A DNA stretch of 64,000 nt from assembly GCA_022496805.1 (NCBI GenBank), contig CM040091.1, forward strand, positions 23,116,336-23,180,335, given 5' to 3'. A program made the translations under genes and the position numbers. This stretch comes from Pohlia nutans (Eukaryota > Streptophyta > Bryopsida > Bryales > Mniaceae). The notes beneath the pieces are model-generated. The model was given only the letters and a program-made list of their open reading frames with translations. It ran no database searches and had not been told where the DNA came from. Below are positions 47,812-58,606 of this stretch, piece after piece (the first letter of the stretch is position 1; each line of letters starts with the position of its first letter).

Positions 47812-49306
47812 CTAATACACATGTCTAAAACGCTCGAACGGTACTGGCCAACGGTACGTCATCCTAAAACGTGTCACTAAATGAGTTAAACCTCCAATAT
47901 TTCCTCGATCCGGGCTGCACAATCGATTCAAATAGCTCTCGAACACATCTGCCAACTCCTGTTGTCTATAAACAACTAAAGTTTCCCCAGGCGTCTGCAA
48001 CTTCCAGTAATCCTCCGACATGTTGCCCTTGTTAATGCGCAACGCAAGTTTTGCAATTCCATATGCCTCAGTTGCCTTCGTCACTAGCGGGCATATCTCC
48101 ACATCTGCATCTGGCTTACGTACATAAGCAATCGTAGGATCCACCCAGTACCGATCTGCAAGATCCTTCTCCATTTCCTCTGTACTGTTGAACCCATATA
48201 GTGACTTCATCGGCTCACTCGCAAAGGATAACATGCCCCAGTCACATACCCCGATGTATACACACGTCTCATCCGCAGGGAAATGAAAAAGGATATTATC
48301 AGGAGATAAATCATTGTGTAGGTTGTCGGTCATGTGTACCTCCATCATGATAATCACCAATGCCCACGCCAACTCCGTTCTTTTTTTTACGGAACCGCCT
48401 CAGATAACTTGCTTTGACGACATCGTCTGCTGACATAGTTGTATGCAACGTACGCGCGTAGATATCGTCTCCGTACGTGTTGTCTAAATTCAGCATCTGT
48501 CGCAATGTCCCACCATTCCACCAATATGCATAATCCTCGTATTTCGAAGGATTAATAGCCACATACCGTATAATACCTGGATGGTCAATTCGAACGACCA
48601 TCGTTTCATTTTGGTGTTCCAATTTTGCAAGATCCGGTCTTGTCTTCCACTGTTTGGAAAGCTTCGCCGCAAACTCCCAATAAGGTTCAAACCCTGGGGC
48701 TCCTTCAATTCGAACCCTCTTCACCGTAGCATATGCACCCTTGAGTGATGTGTGCTCCACTTCAATGACATTGGCCGTAGCAGGCAATGCGTGGACCAAC
48801 TTATTCTTCATTAACTCCTCGGATCCACCAGCAACGTGTCTCCACCAACCGATATTTTGATTGCGCTGGCGTCCAAAGCTCCATGGTTTCATCAACTTCG
48901 CAAAGGTGTCTACTTTCTTCATCACTTCCTCAATATACGTATTGTCCTCAAGCAGCTTGTGGTCCTTCCCATACTTGGTTAATACTCCCTCGATATTCCA
49001 CAAAGAATCTTTCACCCTCCACTCCAACCACTTTGAGAAATCACGCTTTTCCATCTCCCGGTACCAAATTCCATCCCGAAGAGCCTGCAACATTTTATTC
49101 GCCATGTCGTCTTGAAATTTTTGCACACTCTGCTCTTTGTACCGAACAAACTTACTCTCCAACGCCATAAGCGTGTTGTTTCGGTAAAAATCCACTGTGA
49201 ACTGTTGGAGAAACTTCTTACACGCATTCGACGGCATGTAAGGGCTGTCTTCAAGAGATTTTTGTTCCGTCGTCTTACCTATCTTATGCTTTTTTCCCTT
49301 CGGCAT
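47812..49306 (-). pseudogene. Protein-kinase-like gene with one frame slip
   Basis: The start chosen is the ATG at 49306 (MPKGKKHKIGK), although the frame is open further upstream. The first ~180 residues are helical and charged, without a recognised domain. A kinase fold follows: a glycine-loop-like TSLKGAYATVKRV (186-198), FAAKLSK with the likely ATP-binding Lys215, HPGIIRY (242-248) and hinge-side YWWNGGTL. The frame slips by one base at a run of eight A's (48381-48388), after which come the catalytic loop HNDLSPDNIL, the metal-binding CDWGM (DWG instead of DFG) and a C-lobe TEAYGIAKLAL. So all ATP- and catalysis-related residues are present on paper. It may be an active gene with a sequencing error or a fresh pseudogene. 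A CGGACGG cluster lies 158 bp upstream. Confidence 0.8.
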
Positions 49307-49463
49307 GGTGATGGAGCTCCGGAATCGTTTAAAAAATTGGCAAAATATACCCCCCTGCAACGTTGACTTCTTCCTCCCCGAGTGACGAGCCAGAGGATGG
49401 GATAACCCTGCCAACAACAACCCATAACTACTCTCACAATAATGTGAGTAGGGAGGAAAAAGT

Positions 49464-49716
49464 GAGCCGTCCGCTCTGGTCGGACGGCTTTATAGGCGGA
49501 CGTGCTGTCCGATTAGGTCGGACACCCGATCGGACGGCCCGCGCCGTCCGCCAACCGATCGGACGGCCCGCACCGTCCGCCACCCGAAAGGGGCACATGT
49601 CGTCCGATCGACCGGCTGTCGGCGATCGGACGGGTCGCGCAGTCCGCCAAATCGGACGGCCTGCAGATCGGACGGCGAGACGGACCGCAGATCGGACGGC
49701 AGACCGGACCGGACAC
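49464..49716. promoter_or_regulatory. CGGACGG cluster 2, upstream of the kinase-like gene
   Basis: Roughly twenty CGGACGG or CCGTCC words (GATCGGACGGC type) in 250 bp. It abuts the putative 5' region of the minus-strand kinase-like gene. Promoter function is inferred only from position; subterminal transposase-binding repeats are the alternative. Confidence 0.55.
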
Positions 49717-49798
49717 ATTAACCAAATTATCTTTGTTTTAGAATACTATCAAATATTCAATGCGCATGATCATCAAATCCCACGGTCTTGTTGGTTAA

Positions 49799-50357
49799 CC
49801 CCTAGAATCCTCACCTATGTCCAGTTTACAAAGATGCATTATAAAATGCAACTAACACGAATATTTGGAACTTGATGTATGAATAAAAGTTATACATTTT
49901 TTTTTGTAGATTCTATCTATACGGTTAGATCTATGATTGCTATCAATAATCTTTTTCTATAAAATTTGAAACATAAAATACAAAATTATTTTGTAATTCA
50001 ATTACGAATACGATATAGACAATATGTGGATGAAATTTTTTGTGATGGGTTATAATGTAGTACTTTAGGTGTAGTGATTTTTGGAGTTTTTTCGGATGCT
50101 TCATTTTAATAGTTTTTTTTTTCCAATATCACTTTTGGACCAAGATCTTCAACATTTTCGGTGACATACTGCAACACAAAATGAGGCATAATTTTTTCAA
50201 ACATTAGTTCCTTTTCAATCGAATCACACATACATGAAGCTAACTTCCCATAAATAAATCAGTACAAAACTCTCACCACAAAAAGTGTATGACGGATGAG
50301 AAAATACGGATGAAATCTGTACATCTTGCACAATATGCATGGTTCGGCACTTAGGGG
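49799..50357. mobile_element. TTAA-flanked MITE, copy 5
   Basis: TTAA at 49795-49798 precedes CCCCTAGAATCC, and the far end, complemented, is CCCCTAAGTGCCG followed by a mutated TAAA. Interior blocks (GCATTATAAAATGCAACTA, ATACGGTTAGATC, GTGTATGACGGATGA) are inverted relative to copy 56191-56757. Confidence 0.75.
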
Positions 50358-50705
50358 TAAATTATGACTATATGTCAGGACTTGGAGACCAAAGTTCGAG
50401 ATTACTCGAGCACGTGTGATCACTGATGTGATACACGGCCTGGTCCGCCACTAAGTGACCATAGGTACTAAATATTTAACGACCATGCCCTTTGTTTTGA
50501 AAGATCCGTACCCTGCAATAACTCAAGGTAATATTGAAAAATCCGTCTCGCAAATTGTAAACCTCGTTAAGTACCTAATCAAGCGTTATTTCCATTGATC
50601 ATTGATTAAGTTCGTATCTCATTAAAAGATATATCAATTTCGTTGGTGTTCTCTCCATTTTTTTATCGGACCTTCTATACATGGTTGACTACAAAATGAA
50701 TTCAC

Positions 50706-52345
50706 TTCACCTTTAATGCAATTTGGAGGGTTTGAGCTGATCTTATGACTTGGTGGTGCATAGCACAAAGGCCTTTCCAAGAAGGACTCCCACCGCATTC
50801 TCATTTCCTCCCCTTCCATAACTACCTTGTACAATGAAAACGTCCATCACGAATAGGGTTATTTCTGAAAAAGAATCTTGCTTCGCTATAGTGAGAAGTT
50901 CAATTGGACAATCGAACTACCGAAAGTGCACATTCTTCAACCCCTCTTCATTTTAGTTCCATGTTACATACTCCCCACTTGAATCATGTGGCTTCCCATA
51001 CATACCTTTGGCCCAACACTTTCTTCAAACCCTCTTCATCATCAAACAACCTCACGAGCTTCTCTGCTTAAGTGCTGTTCAGCAATACCAGATCTCACAA
51101 AACCACAGTCGTGAAGATCGGAACGCACACCTTTGAAGTGCATGCTATCGTAGCTTAAGATCCACTTTGCCAAACGTCAACTCTAATCTCGATTGAAACG
51201 CAGGAGAGGGTATTGCCTTGTTGCCCTTGTGACAACCTCATTCCAAGTGCCATGCCGCAAGATCGACACTTGAATACCTTCCTCGTAGACTTCATCCAAG
51301 CCTTACTGGTGCCTAGTCCTCCCTTATGCACCATGATAGTCCTACAGTACGACACCCTACCATAGGACTACAGCCTTTGACTACATAGGGCAATGTTCTT
51401 TGTATCGTTCCAAATTCTCAATCTGATACTAACACTAGTAGGGTTTAGGGTGTCACGGGACACGGTGTCTAAAGTCAGATTAGAATGTAGTACTATGATA
51501 CAATCATAGCGCATGAGGGAGGACTAGGCACCACTAAGACTTGGATGAACTCTATGAGGAAGGTATTCAACTGTCAATCTTGCGGCATGGCTCTTGGACT
51601 TTGGTTGTCACCTCATCTTAACGCTGCATGCTACCAAAGCCTTAGAAACCCTAGAATGCTTCTATTTTTCTAGTAGAGCCTTTCGAAGGTGAGTATGTGC
51701 GAGACTAGCTTACCTCTTCGCAAACTACGTGTGTTTATCTTGCTTATGAGTGACTTAATAAATTGCATGCTCATCTTTTTCTAGAAAAAGCAAAGCATGC
51801 ATCCACAAAGCTGGGGGCGAATAGGCAATATCATCTCAAGTGTTTCAATCGGGACTAAAGTTTAGGGTTTAGACTGGCTGGATCTCAAGTTGCGAGAGTA
51901 TGCACTTCAAAGGTGTTCGTTACGATCTTCACGATTGCGTTTCTGTGAGATCTGATGTTGCCGAACTGCACTTGAAGCACAGAAGCTCATGAGGTTGTTC
52001 GATGATGAAGACGGTTCAAAGAAAGTACTCGGCCAAAAGTAAATACGGGAAGCCACTTAATTCAAGTGGAAAGTGTGTAGCAAGGACCTAACATAAAGAG
52101 GGGTTCAATAAAGTGCACTTTTAGTGGTTTGTTCGCCGCCATGGACTTCTCAAGATAGTGAGACAAGATGTTTTTCATGAATAACTTCATTCGTGAAGGA
52201 GGTTTTCCTTGCACAAGGTAATTATAAAAGGAGTAGGAAATGAGAATGTGATGGGAGTCCTTCTTGGAAAGTCAACTGTGCTGTGCACAACCAAGTTCTA
52301 AGATAAGCTTCTAGCCCCTCCATTGCATTTGAACTAAACTCATAT
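50706..52345. repeat. Imperfect long inverted repeat (~1.6 kb)
   Basis: The left arm (about 50706-51345) and right arm (about 51500-52345) are inverted copies with many changes. Matching pairs include AAGAAGGACTCCCA with TGGGAGTCCTTCTT, CTCACGAGCTTCT with AGAAGCTCATGAG, and GGTGCCTAGTCCTCCC with GGGAGGACTAGGCACC. Small ORFs (50634-50834, 51155-51355) are not shared as frames between arms. No terminal duplication was recognised. Confidence 0.7.
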
Positions 52346-52495
52346 TGTTTTCAATCAGGTATGTAACGTCTGCAATAAAAGTCAAGGCGACACCAAACCA
52401 ATTTATATATCTTTTTGTAAGTCATGAACTCGATCTCTTGTTAATGGAAATAACGGTGCGTTATGTACTCATGACCAGTTCACTCTTCGCGATTA

Positions 52496-52530
52496 GATTA
52501 TATATTTATATATATATATATAAATATTTA
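52496..52530. repeat. TA-rich microsatellite
   Basis: A run of TATA units with a few interruptions. Confidence 0.8.
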
Positions 52531-52746
52531 TGCCAATAATGTTCACACAATGAGCCATACATACTTTATAAGCCTAGAGCATTAGCGCTAGCAGCCTACA
52601 ATATATCCAAAGTTTGTAGCATCCAAACAAAATTCAAACTAAGGACATGTCTTGGTCTATACAAAGAAAAATTCAAGACATTGGATTCTACGGTCTAGGC
52701 TAGGTTTCAACTTCCACTTGAGCATGGATAGTCCTGTTAAATCCGC

Positions 52747-53832
52747 CTAATATCGCGGATGTCCCCGAAATGTTCCACGTTCCGCGTCCCACTGTTGCTC
52801 ATAAAAGCGTTGCTCTATCAGCCGCCTTTCCTTCTCTTCTTCTTCGCTCCGTCTTATTGCTTTTTGAAGATCTCTTTCATACTCATCATCTCGATGGTAC
52901 TGACTGGATGGCCCAGAAGCATATCCGTCAGGGGGGCCGTCTGCAGCACTATACATATTCCTACCAAAACTCACGGGTGCACCGCTTCCTGAGCTTTCGC
53001 CGGGGCCAGAATAAATAGGAGTATGGCTTTGAAACCCATGATGTCCAAAATCGTTGTGGGTCCTCTCAGGAGAATATGCTCGTGGAGTACTGTATCTGTC
53101 CGGATATGGAACCCGTTCATCATGGTGTACCGCGTATGCATTATCATCGTAGCCATGGCTAGCTCCCCTCTGATATCCCCTGCCTACTGGATCTGAAGTT
53201 CCATGATAATTTTCATAGCTATGTTGAGGAGCAGTTCCGAACGTCACGGGATAGTTCTCAACGTCGCATTCTCGATATGTATTGCGTGGACGTACTTCCC
53301 ATTGCGAGGTGTCGTCATCAGGAACATCAACGTTTGTCGCATGCGCTGTACGATTAGACCATTGCGGCACACAATCACTCAGTCCAGTCCAATTGGTGGC
53401 AATAAAGTTTTGTGAATGATTCAAACGTTCAACGTTTTTTCCATTCACCGTACTCCAATCCACATCCTTGTGCAGTACAATCTCAGCTCAAATCATTGAC
53501 ATTAGGCCATATTTCATGATGGTTGGTTTGGAGTTAGGCAACCCCACGAAATCGTGCACCTCCCAATACCGTTGTCGAAAATGGTTGCTCTGGCACGTCG
53601 TAGTTGGGCCTTCCCAACGAGGGCCAGACACTATCATTTGAGCTCGTGGCCAAATCTTGGCTAAATGCGTCATCTTCACGTACTCTTTGCATATTTTTAA
53701 AGTCCACGTTCTCGCCGGCTCCGTGTCCCATCCCGGCTCCGCAACACAATTGGGATCATCGACTTGATCCCAGTTTATAACTTGAGGAGTCCCTTGTGAA
53801 GATCTCCTACTACTGCTGCTTCGCTGGGACAT
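52747..53832 (-). pseudogene. Cargo gene A: conserved N-terminal domain plus UIM-like C-terminus, one in-frame stop
   Basis: Starting at the ATG at 53832, one frame continues to 52747 with a single TGA at 53488-53490. Residues 17-116 match the N-terminus of the gene at 60889: shared features are DDP near residue 26, W-x(5)-C-x-x-YVK, L-x-K-I/L-WPR, and then VDWST after the stop. The stop aligns with a Tyr in the relative. The middle is rich in Ser, Tyr, Gly, His and Pro. Near the C-terminus, DDEYERDLQKAIRRSEEEEK (52831-52890) fits the ubiquitin-interacting motif pattern hydrophobic-x-x-Ala-x-x-x-Ser-x-x-acidic. The function is unknown; ubiquitin binding is an inference. A CGGACGG cluster begins 167 bp upstream. 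Confidence 0.65.
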
Positions 53833-53998
53833 CGTGGGAAGTCAAAGCAACGCCATGAAACCGCGTGGAAGGTAGAAGCGCAACGTGGTGCAGACGTCCT
53901 CAAATAAAGTCAAACGTGCGTACAGCGTGACGCAGTGACTCAAAAAACACGTGACAGAGTCGATGCAGGTGCACGCCGACGTTCACCATGCCCACCGC

Positions 53999-54381
53999 CT
54001 CTCTGAGCGGACGAAGAAAGCCGTCCGCCATTTATACTGTCCGCCTTGGGCGGACGAAGCGTACAGCGGACGCCTGCCCGATCGGACGGCCTCGATCGGA
54101 CCGTACCAGATCCATCGGACGGCGTGCGTGCGGACATTCTCATCCGACGGCCGCTGTCCGCGCGTACGTTTCGACCCTCGAATCGGACGGGCAGGGGCGC
54201 ACGATCGCGTGGCCAAATCGGACGGCCCGCGCCGGGTCCCCATATCGGACGGACCACGCCGGCCGGACAGATTGATCGGACGGACAGGCGCGCTTGATCC
54301 ATCGGACGGCGGAGCGGACGCTGGATCGGACGGCAGTGCGGACGGCAGGCATCGGACGGCAGGATCGGACGGCGTGCGCGA
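53999..54381. promoter_or_regulatory. CGGACGG cluster 3, upstream of cargo gene A
   Basis: About two dozen CGGACGG/CCGTCCG words in 380 bp on both strands. The large overlapping ORFs on both strands (53940-54550) are repeat-driven (Arg, Pro and Gly-rich in all six frames). It is placed like clusters 2 and 5 relative to a gene start. Confidence 0.55.
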
Positions 54382-54636
54382 GCAGCCCAGGGGGTTTCTC
54401 CAAAGTATTGAGTTTTGGTGTTTCTCTCCCTTCCTCCTCCTCCAGCCCAACTCTTTGGGTCTACACGCACTTCAAGAATCCTCGCGGACTTCGAGGACTA
54501 TTTTGAGTACGGTCAAAGAATGTTCCAACATTTATTGTCCTTCGCATTGAATTCTTGTAGTGCTTCACTTCTAGGAGAGCGGTCCGGACCACCTCTTTCA
54601 TGATGTCTCTTACCTCTCCATTGTTAACTAACTCCG

Positions 54637-54661
54637 CCCCCCCCCCCCCCCCCCCCCCCCC
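54637..54661 (+). repeat. Poly-C tract
   Basis: About 25 consecutive C residues, followed by a C/T-rich stretch. Length is probably unreliable in the assembly. Confidence 0.85.
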
Positions 54662-56186
54662 ACCTTACCCTTCTCCCTTTCTTCCTTTGTTCATTCTCCC
54701 TCTCACTTTTGGTCAATTTCATGACTTGACTTGTAATTACTTTCCAATTGAATAAATAGGCAAAATATTCAAATGTAAAGGCAATAGAATGAAGCATTGC
54801 GTTCCAATTTGAATTCCATAAGAGTTAGCAATTTTTTATGCATACATTACTTCGAACCTACTAGAGTGACTTCATTCAATGAATTCACAAACATAATTTA
54901 AGAGGGAAAGACCACGTCAATTTTCATAAACAAATTATCACACAATATATGTAACAATTTATATTTTACAAACCTAGTTAGAGGGGAAAACTTGAAATTA
55001 AATTAGATTTGAACCTATTGTATGCATGTTCATATGAATAGTATATATGAAATTAAATTATAGTTGAACATATTGAATACACATGTATGTATCTTTATAT
55101 TTACATACATATAAATAAATCTTATTGTATGCGTATGTGCATGCATGTTTAGGGTTTATATTAATATGTACATCTATAAATGGTCGACACATCCATCTAT
55201 ATATCTATATATATATATATATATGCACATGTATTTTTATGTATACATAAATTTATATGAACAGAATATAAATATATTGTGTACGCATGTGCGAATGTAT
55301 GAATCATCTTCTTTGAATAATGGAGCCCGTAATATCCTCTGAAATTTGTTATCAGCAAAAATGAAATAGTTCCAAAATGGAACGATCTTGGTGCCATGTT
55401 ATTGTTTATTGTGTAAAAGGTTGGTGGATTTACATTTTGGAACTTCTAACAAGAAGTGATGCATGTTATATTGTTGTGTGGCAACATTTGTTAAAATGAC
55501 TTCACTTAGTGACTATTCATATATGATCTCAACCATTGAAATTCACTTCTTTTTGAATCCCAAGTCATTTTATATTCATACAACTAAATTGGTATTTGTA
55601 ACCGTTGATCTTAAAGTATGGATTGAATCTAAAATTCATATGTGTAACCTAAGTGCCCAATCAACCATATTATGCTTGATTTTTGGTCCAACGTTCTTAA
55701 AATCTAGCGTTTTAGCTTTTATGTAGTTGGAGTTTTCGTTAGATGTTTAAGTTAAGTTATGATACATCTTTTGACCGTTGGGATTGGAAAGTAGAAAATG
55801 TATTGAAGTTATTCCAACGTTGAGAAATTTGAAATTGGAGTGTCCTAAATACAAAGGGCTTTCTAATAATGCTCGAATCATAGGACTCATTTATATCTTT
55901 TGCTTTCATACCTTTACTATATGTAAATGTAACTTTTATCTACCTTAAATAAAAAACTTGATATTAAATTTGACAAAAGTATATTTATTTTGAAATTTTG
56001 TCGTGTTTACATTATAAAATTTGTAAATATTCAAAATATCTTCCAATCATGTTGAAACTTTTATTATACCTTCATATTGCTAATGACTAGGAATGCAAAA
56101 TTATAAATCACCCAATGTGATATTTCAAATATGCAAATCCTGTGATCGATTTCACCATACCAACATGTTGCGTTGTCCTCAAAGGG
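54662..56186. other. AT-rich geneless stretch
   Basis: It includes a TATATA/TACATA microsatellite at about 55196-55226. No frame has a recognisable domain. Confidence 0.5.
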
Positions 56187-56190
56187 TTAA

Positions 56191-56757
56191 CCCCTAACGG
56201 CCCAATCATGCATAATTTGCATGATGTACGGATTTGAACTCCGATTTTTCATCCATCATGCACTTTTTGCAGTGTGGATCTTTTACTTAAACTTTTATGG
56301 GAAGTTAGCTTTGTGCATGTGTGATCCGATTAGAGAGGGGATGATTTGTGAAATTTTTATGCCTCATGTCATGTTGTAGTGTTGCACCCAAAATTTTGAA
56401 GATTTTAGTCTAAAAGTGCTCTTGAGAAAGTGAAGTACTAAAATTAAGTAACCCAAAAATCTCCAAAAATCACTACACTTAAAGCATTACAATTCAACCC
56501 ATCACAAAAATTTCATTATTAGATTGCCTATATCTTATTCGTAATCATATTCCAAAAGAGCTCTAAATTTGAAGTTTGAAAATTAATACACAAAAATTGG
56601 TGATAGCCATTGCAAATCCAACCGTATGGATAGAATCTAACATTCATGATGTACAACTTTTATTCATTCATCCAGTTGAAAATATCCCTTTTAGTTGCAT
56701 TTTATAATGCATTTCTGAAAAACTGCCAAATCTGAAAAGGGTTCGAACGTTTAGGGG
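56191..56757. mobile_element. TTAA-flanked MITE, copy 6 (best preserved)
   Basis: Intact TTAA at 56187-56190 and 56758-56761 flank CCCCTAACGGCC and, complemented, CCCCTAAACGTTCG. At 567 bp it is the least disturbed copy and a good reference for the family. TTAA target sites and CCC[CT]-type ends recall piggyBac-like elements, but no transposase of that type is present in the window. Confidence 0.8.
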
Positions 56758-56865
56758 TTAATAGGAGTCTTTGGCTCACTTAATCACGATCATTGGATTC
56801 CTCATGGCATTTAATCCGTTCTGGGAAGTAGTTGAGTTGAACAACATCATGAAATCTGACTATCG

Positions 56866-57003
56866 GCGGTCCGAACGGACGAATCGGACGGCTGTATCGG
56901 ACGGCGGATCGGACACCGTCAAGCGGACGGCATTTTGGGCCCCGGAGCGGACGGCGAGCAGCGGACGTCCAGAAGCAGACGGCAGGCATCGGACGGCGGC
57001 AGT
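56866..57003. repeat. CGGACGG cluster 4, downstream of the RING-finger frame
   Basis: About ten CGGACGG words in 140 bp, beyond the 3' end of the minus-strand gene block. It forms the far boundary of the block whose other side is cluster 5. Confidence 0.7.
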
Positions 57004-57336
57004 GGAAAAAAAAATTGGCTTGGAGGAAGAGTCCTTCCTTCATTACGTCTTCTGATCAGCTACTTTGACTAAGTAAACCTCTAAATGCCTACACTGCTGT
57101 CCTAGTTTCTTTTTTCAAATTATAACACGATAAAAAATAAATTGCATTTGTGGGAGTCCTTGAAATGAAAAAATTGTCATGCGAATTCTCTATTATTATG
57201 AGTTTTGTAAAAAGTATAAACAGAGAAGTGAAAGAAAACCGAGTATGGAAAAAGTATTCTACATGGAAGTCAACAAGAATGGAAACGTGAATAGAGCTAT
57301 ATATATTCATATAGTAGCCAAATGGCTAAAAAACAG

Positions 57337-58606
57337 TCATGCAATATCAATATTCATCGAACGAGTACGTCTACGCTGACTGTCATGAGTGATTGTACCG
57401 CCTGCCTCAACCTCTGAATCTATCGCAAGCTTCTTTTCAACGTTGTCTTGAGATGGTTCCCAATTGTCATCCTCGTCGACCTTTCGTTTCCCCTTGCGAG
57501 AACGATCCATATCCACCTCTCTTGCCTTAAAAACCTCCATGTACTTCTCCACACGACCGACAACAAGAGTTACAGTTTGCTCAGTTTCCCCAAATGTCGT
57601 TGACCAGTTCGATGTCAACATATGACGTCGCCACATTTCGATGACGTCATTGATCTTCCTATCAAATGCACCTGCAACATCCGCATAGGAATTCTCCTCA
57701 TCAATGAACATGTCCTCGGTCGTTGTGGCACGAAGCCTAGCTGCCTCCTCCAACTTTGAAAGGACCAGAGCTTTGCCAATCAACGTACGGTCATACGTTC
57801 CGTGTTGTTCTCCTAAGACGGGATCGGACGCCTCGTACCACGTGTTATCATCTCTCTTTTTTACTTCATTCTTTGGGAATCGGAAGAACTTTTTGTGATG
57901 TACGCTCCAATGTCCCCCAAAGTTGCGGCAAAACACCTCCCGGTCCGCCTCGTTCACAATTGCACATGCTCGCACTTCGATCTCGTAATCTCGGGTCATC
58001 CAGAAAAGTTCGTCCTTGTCCATAAAATCTTCTACCTCAGACCCTTCTGCGTGCAAATGGTACAAGTCATGGCAGTCGAAGTTAAAATCCCATACCAATG
58101 GTTGACCCCAGTTTTTGTAATTTAGAAACTTCTTCGGTTTTTGGTCCAGAGGAAGGTTCCACTGGTTGTATTCATGACTAGATGGCATAAAGGCGCGAAG
58201 GCCCATCATTTCGTAGAATCTGACATGTATAGGAGCATTGCACAGGGGACACCAAGAGCGTCGTAAGCAATGTTCCGCAACGCACTTAATATGAAAGGTA
58301 TGCTGACATTGTCCTAGTTGGATCGCTCCTTCTGGACCAAACCCATATTGACACAAGCAACATGTCTCTTTCAGAAAGTCGGGAGCTGGATTACATGTAT
58401 GAACTACCGTCTTCTCCTTCTCCAACAAATGCGAGGAAAACACGTTATATGGCATCCACCCTTCTTCGATCGCCGAAGCCCAATCCATGTTGTTTGTTTC
58501 CAGAGAACCACAAATCCCATGTGCCCGTGTCATCATCACGTCAACATCACCCACATGGTAAACGTAGTCATTGTACGTGCTCCAGGCAGCGCGGCTTGTC
58601 GATCAA
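57337..58606 (-). CDS. RING-H2 finger protein (possible ubiquitin ligase)
   Basis: The frame is open from about 58606 and a conventional ATG lies at 58536 (MMTRAHGICG). Counting from the GTG at 58554, a C3H2C3 RING-H2 finger occupies residues 65-105: C65-x2-C68-x14-C83-x-H85-x2-H88-x2-C91-x10-C102-x2-C105. Such fingers bind two zinc ions and recruit E2 enzymes to transfer ubiquitin. The remaining 300 residues (aromatic and acidic, then a helical part) match no family I know. They end with basic stretches (SRKGKRK, QRRRTRS) that could be nuclear localisation signals. The frame overlaps the end of the coiled-coil frame by about 70 bp, so both may be one gene joined by an intron or a slip. Confidence 0.72.

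Noticed and set aside
53940..54550. Overlapping ORFs of 83-199 codons in most frames over the CGGACGG cluster
   Set aside because: All six frames are open because the repeat lacks stop words; composition is Arg, Pro and Gly-rich and no frame is conserved between clusters.
56741..56761. GGGTTCGAACG word as part of a tRNA T-arm
   Set aside because: It belongs to the MITE terminus and no cloverleaf can be drawn around it.
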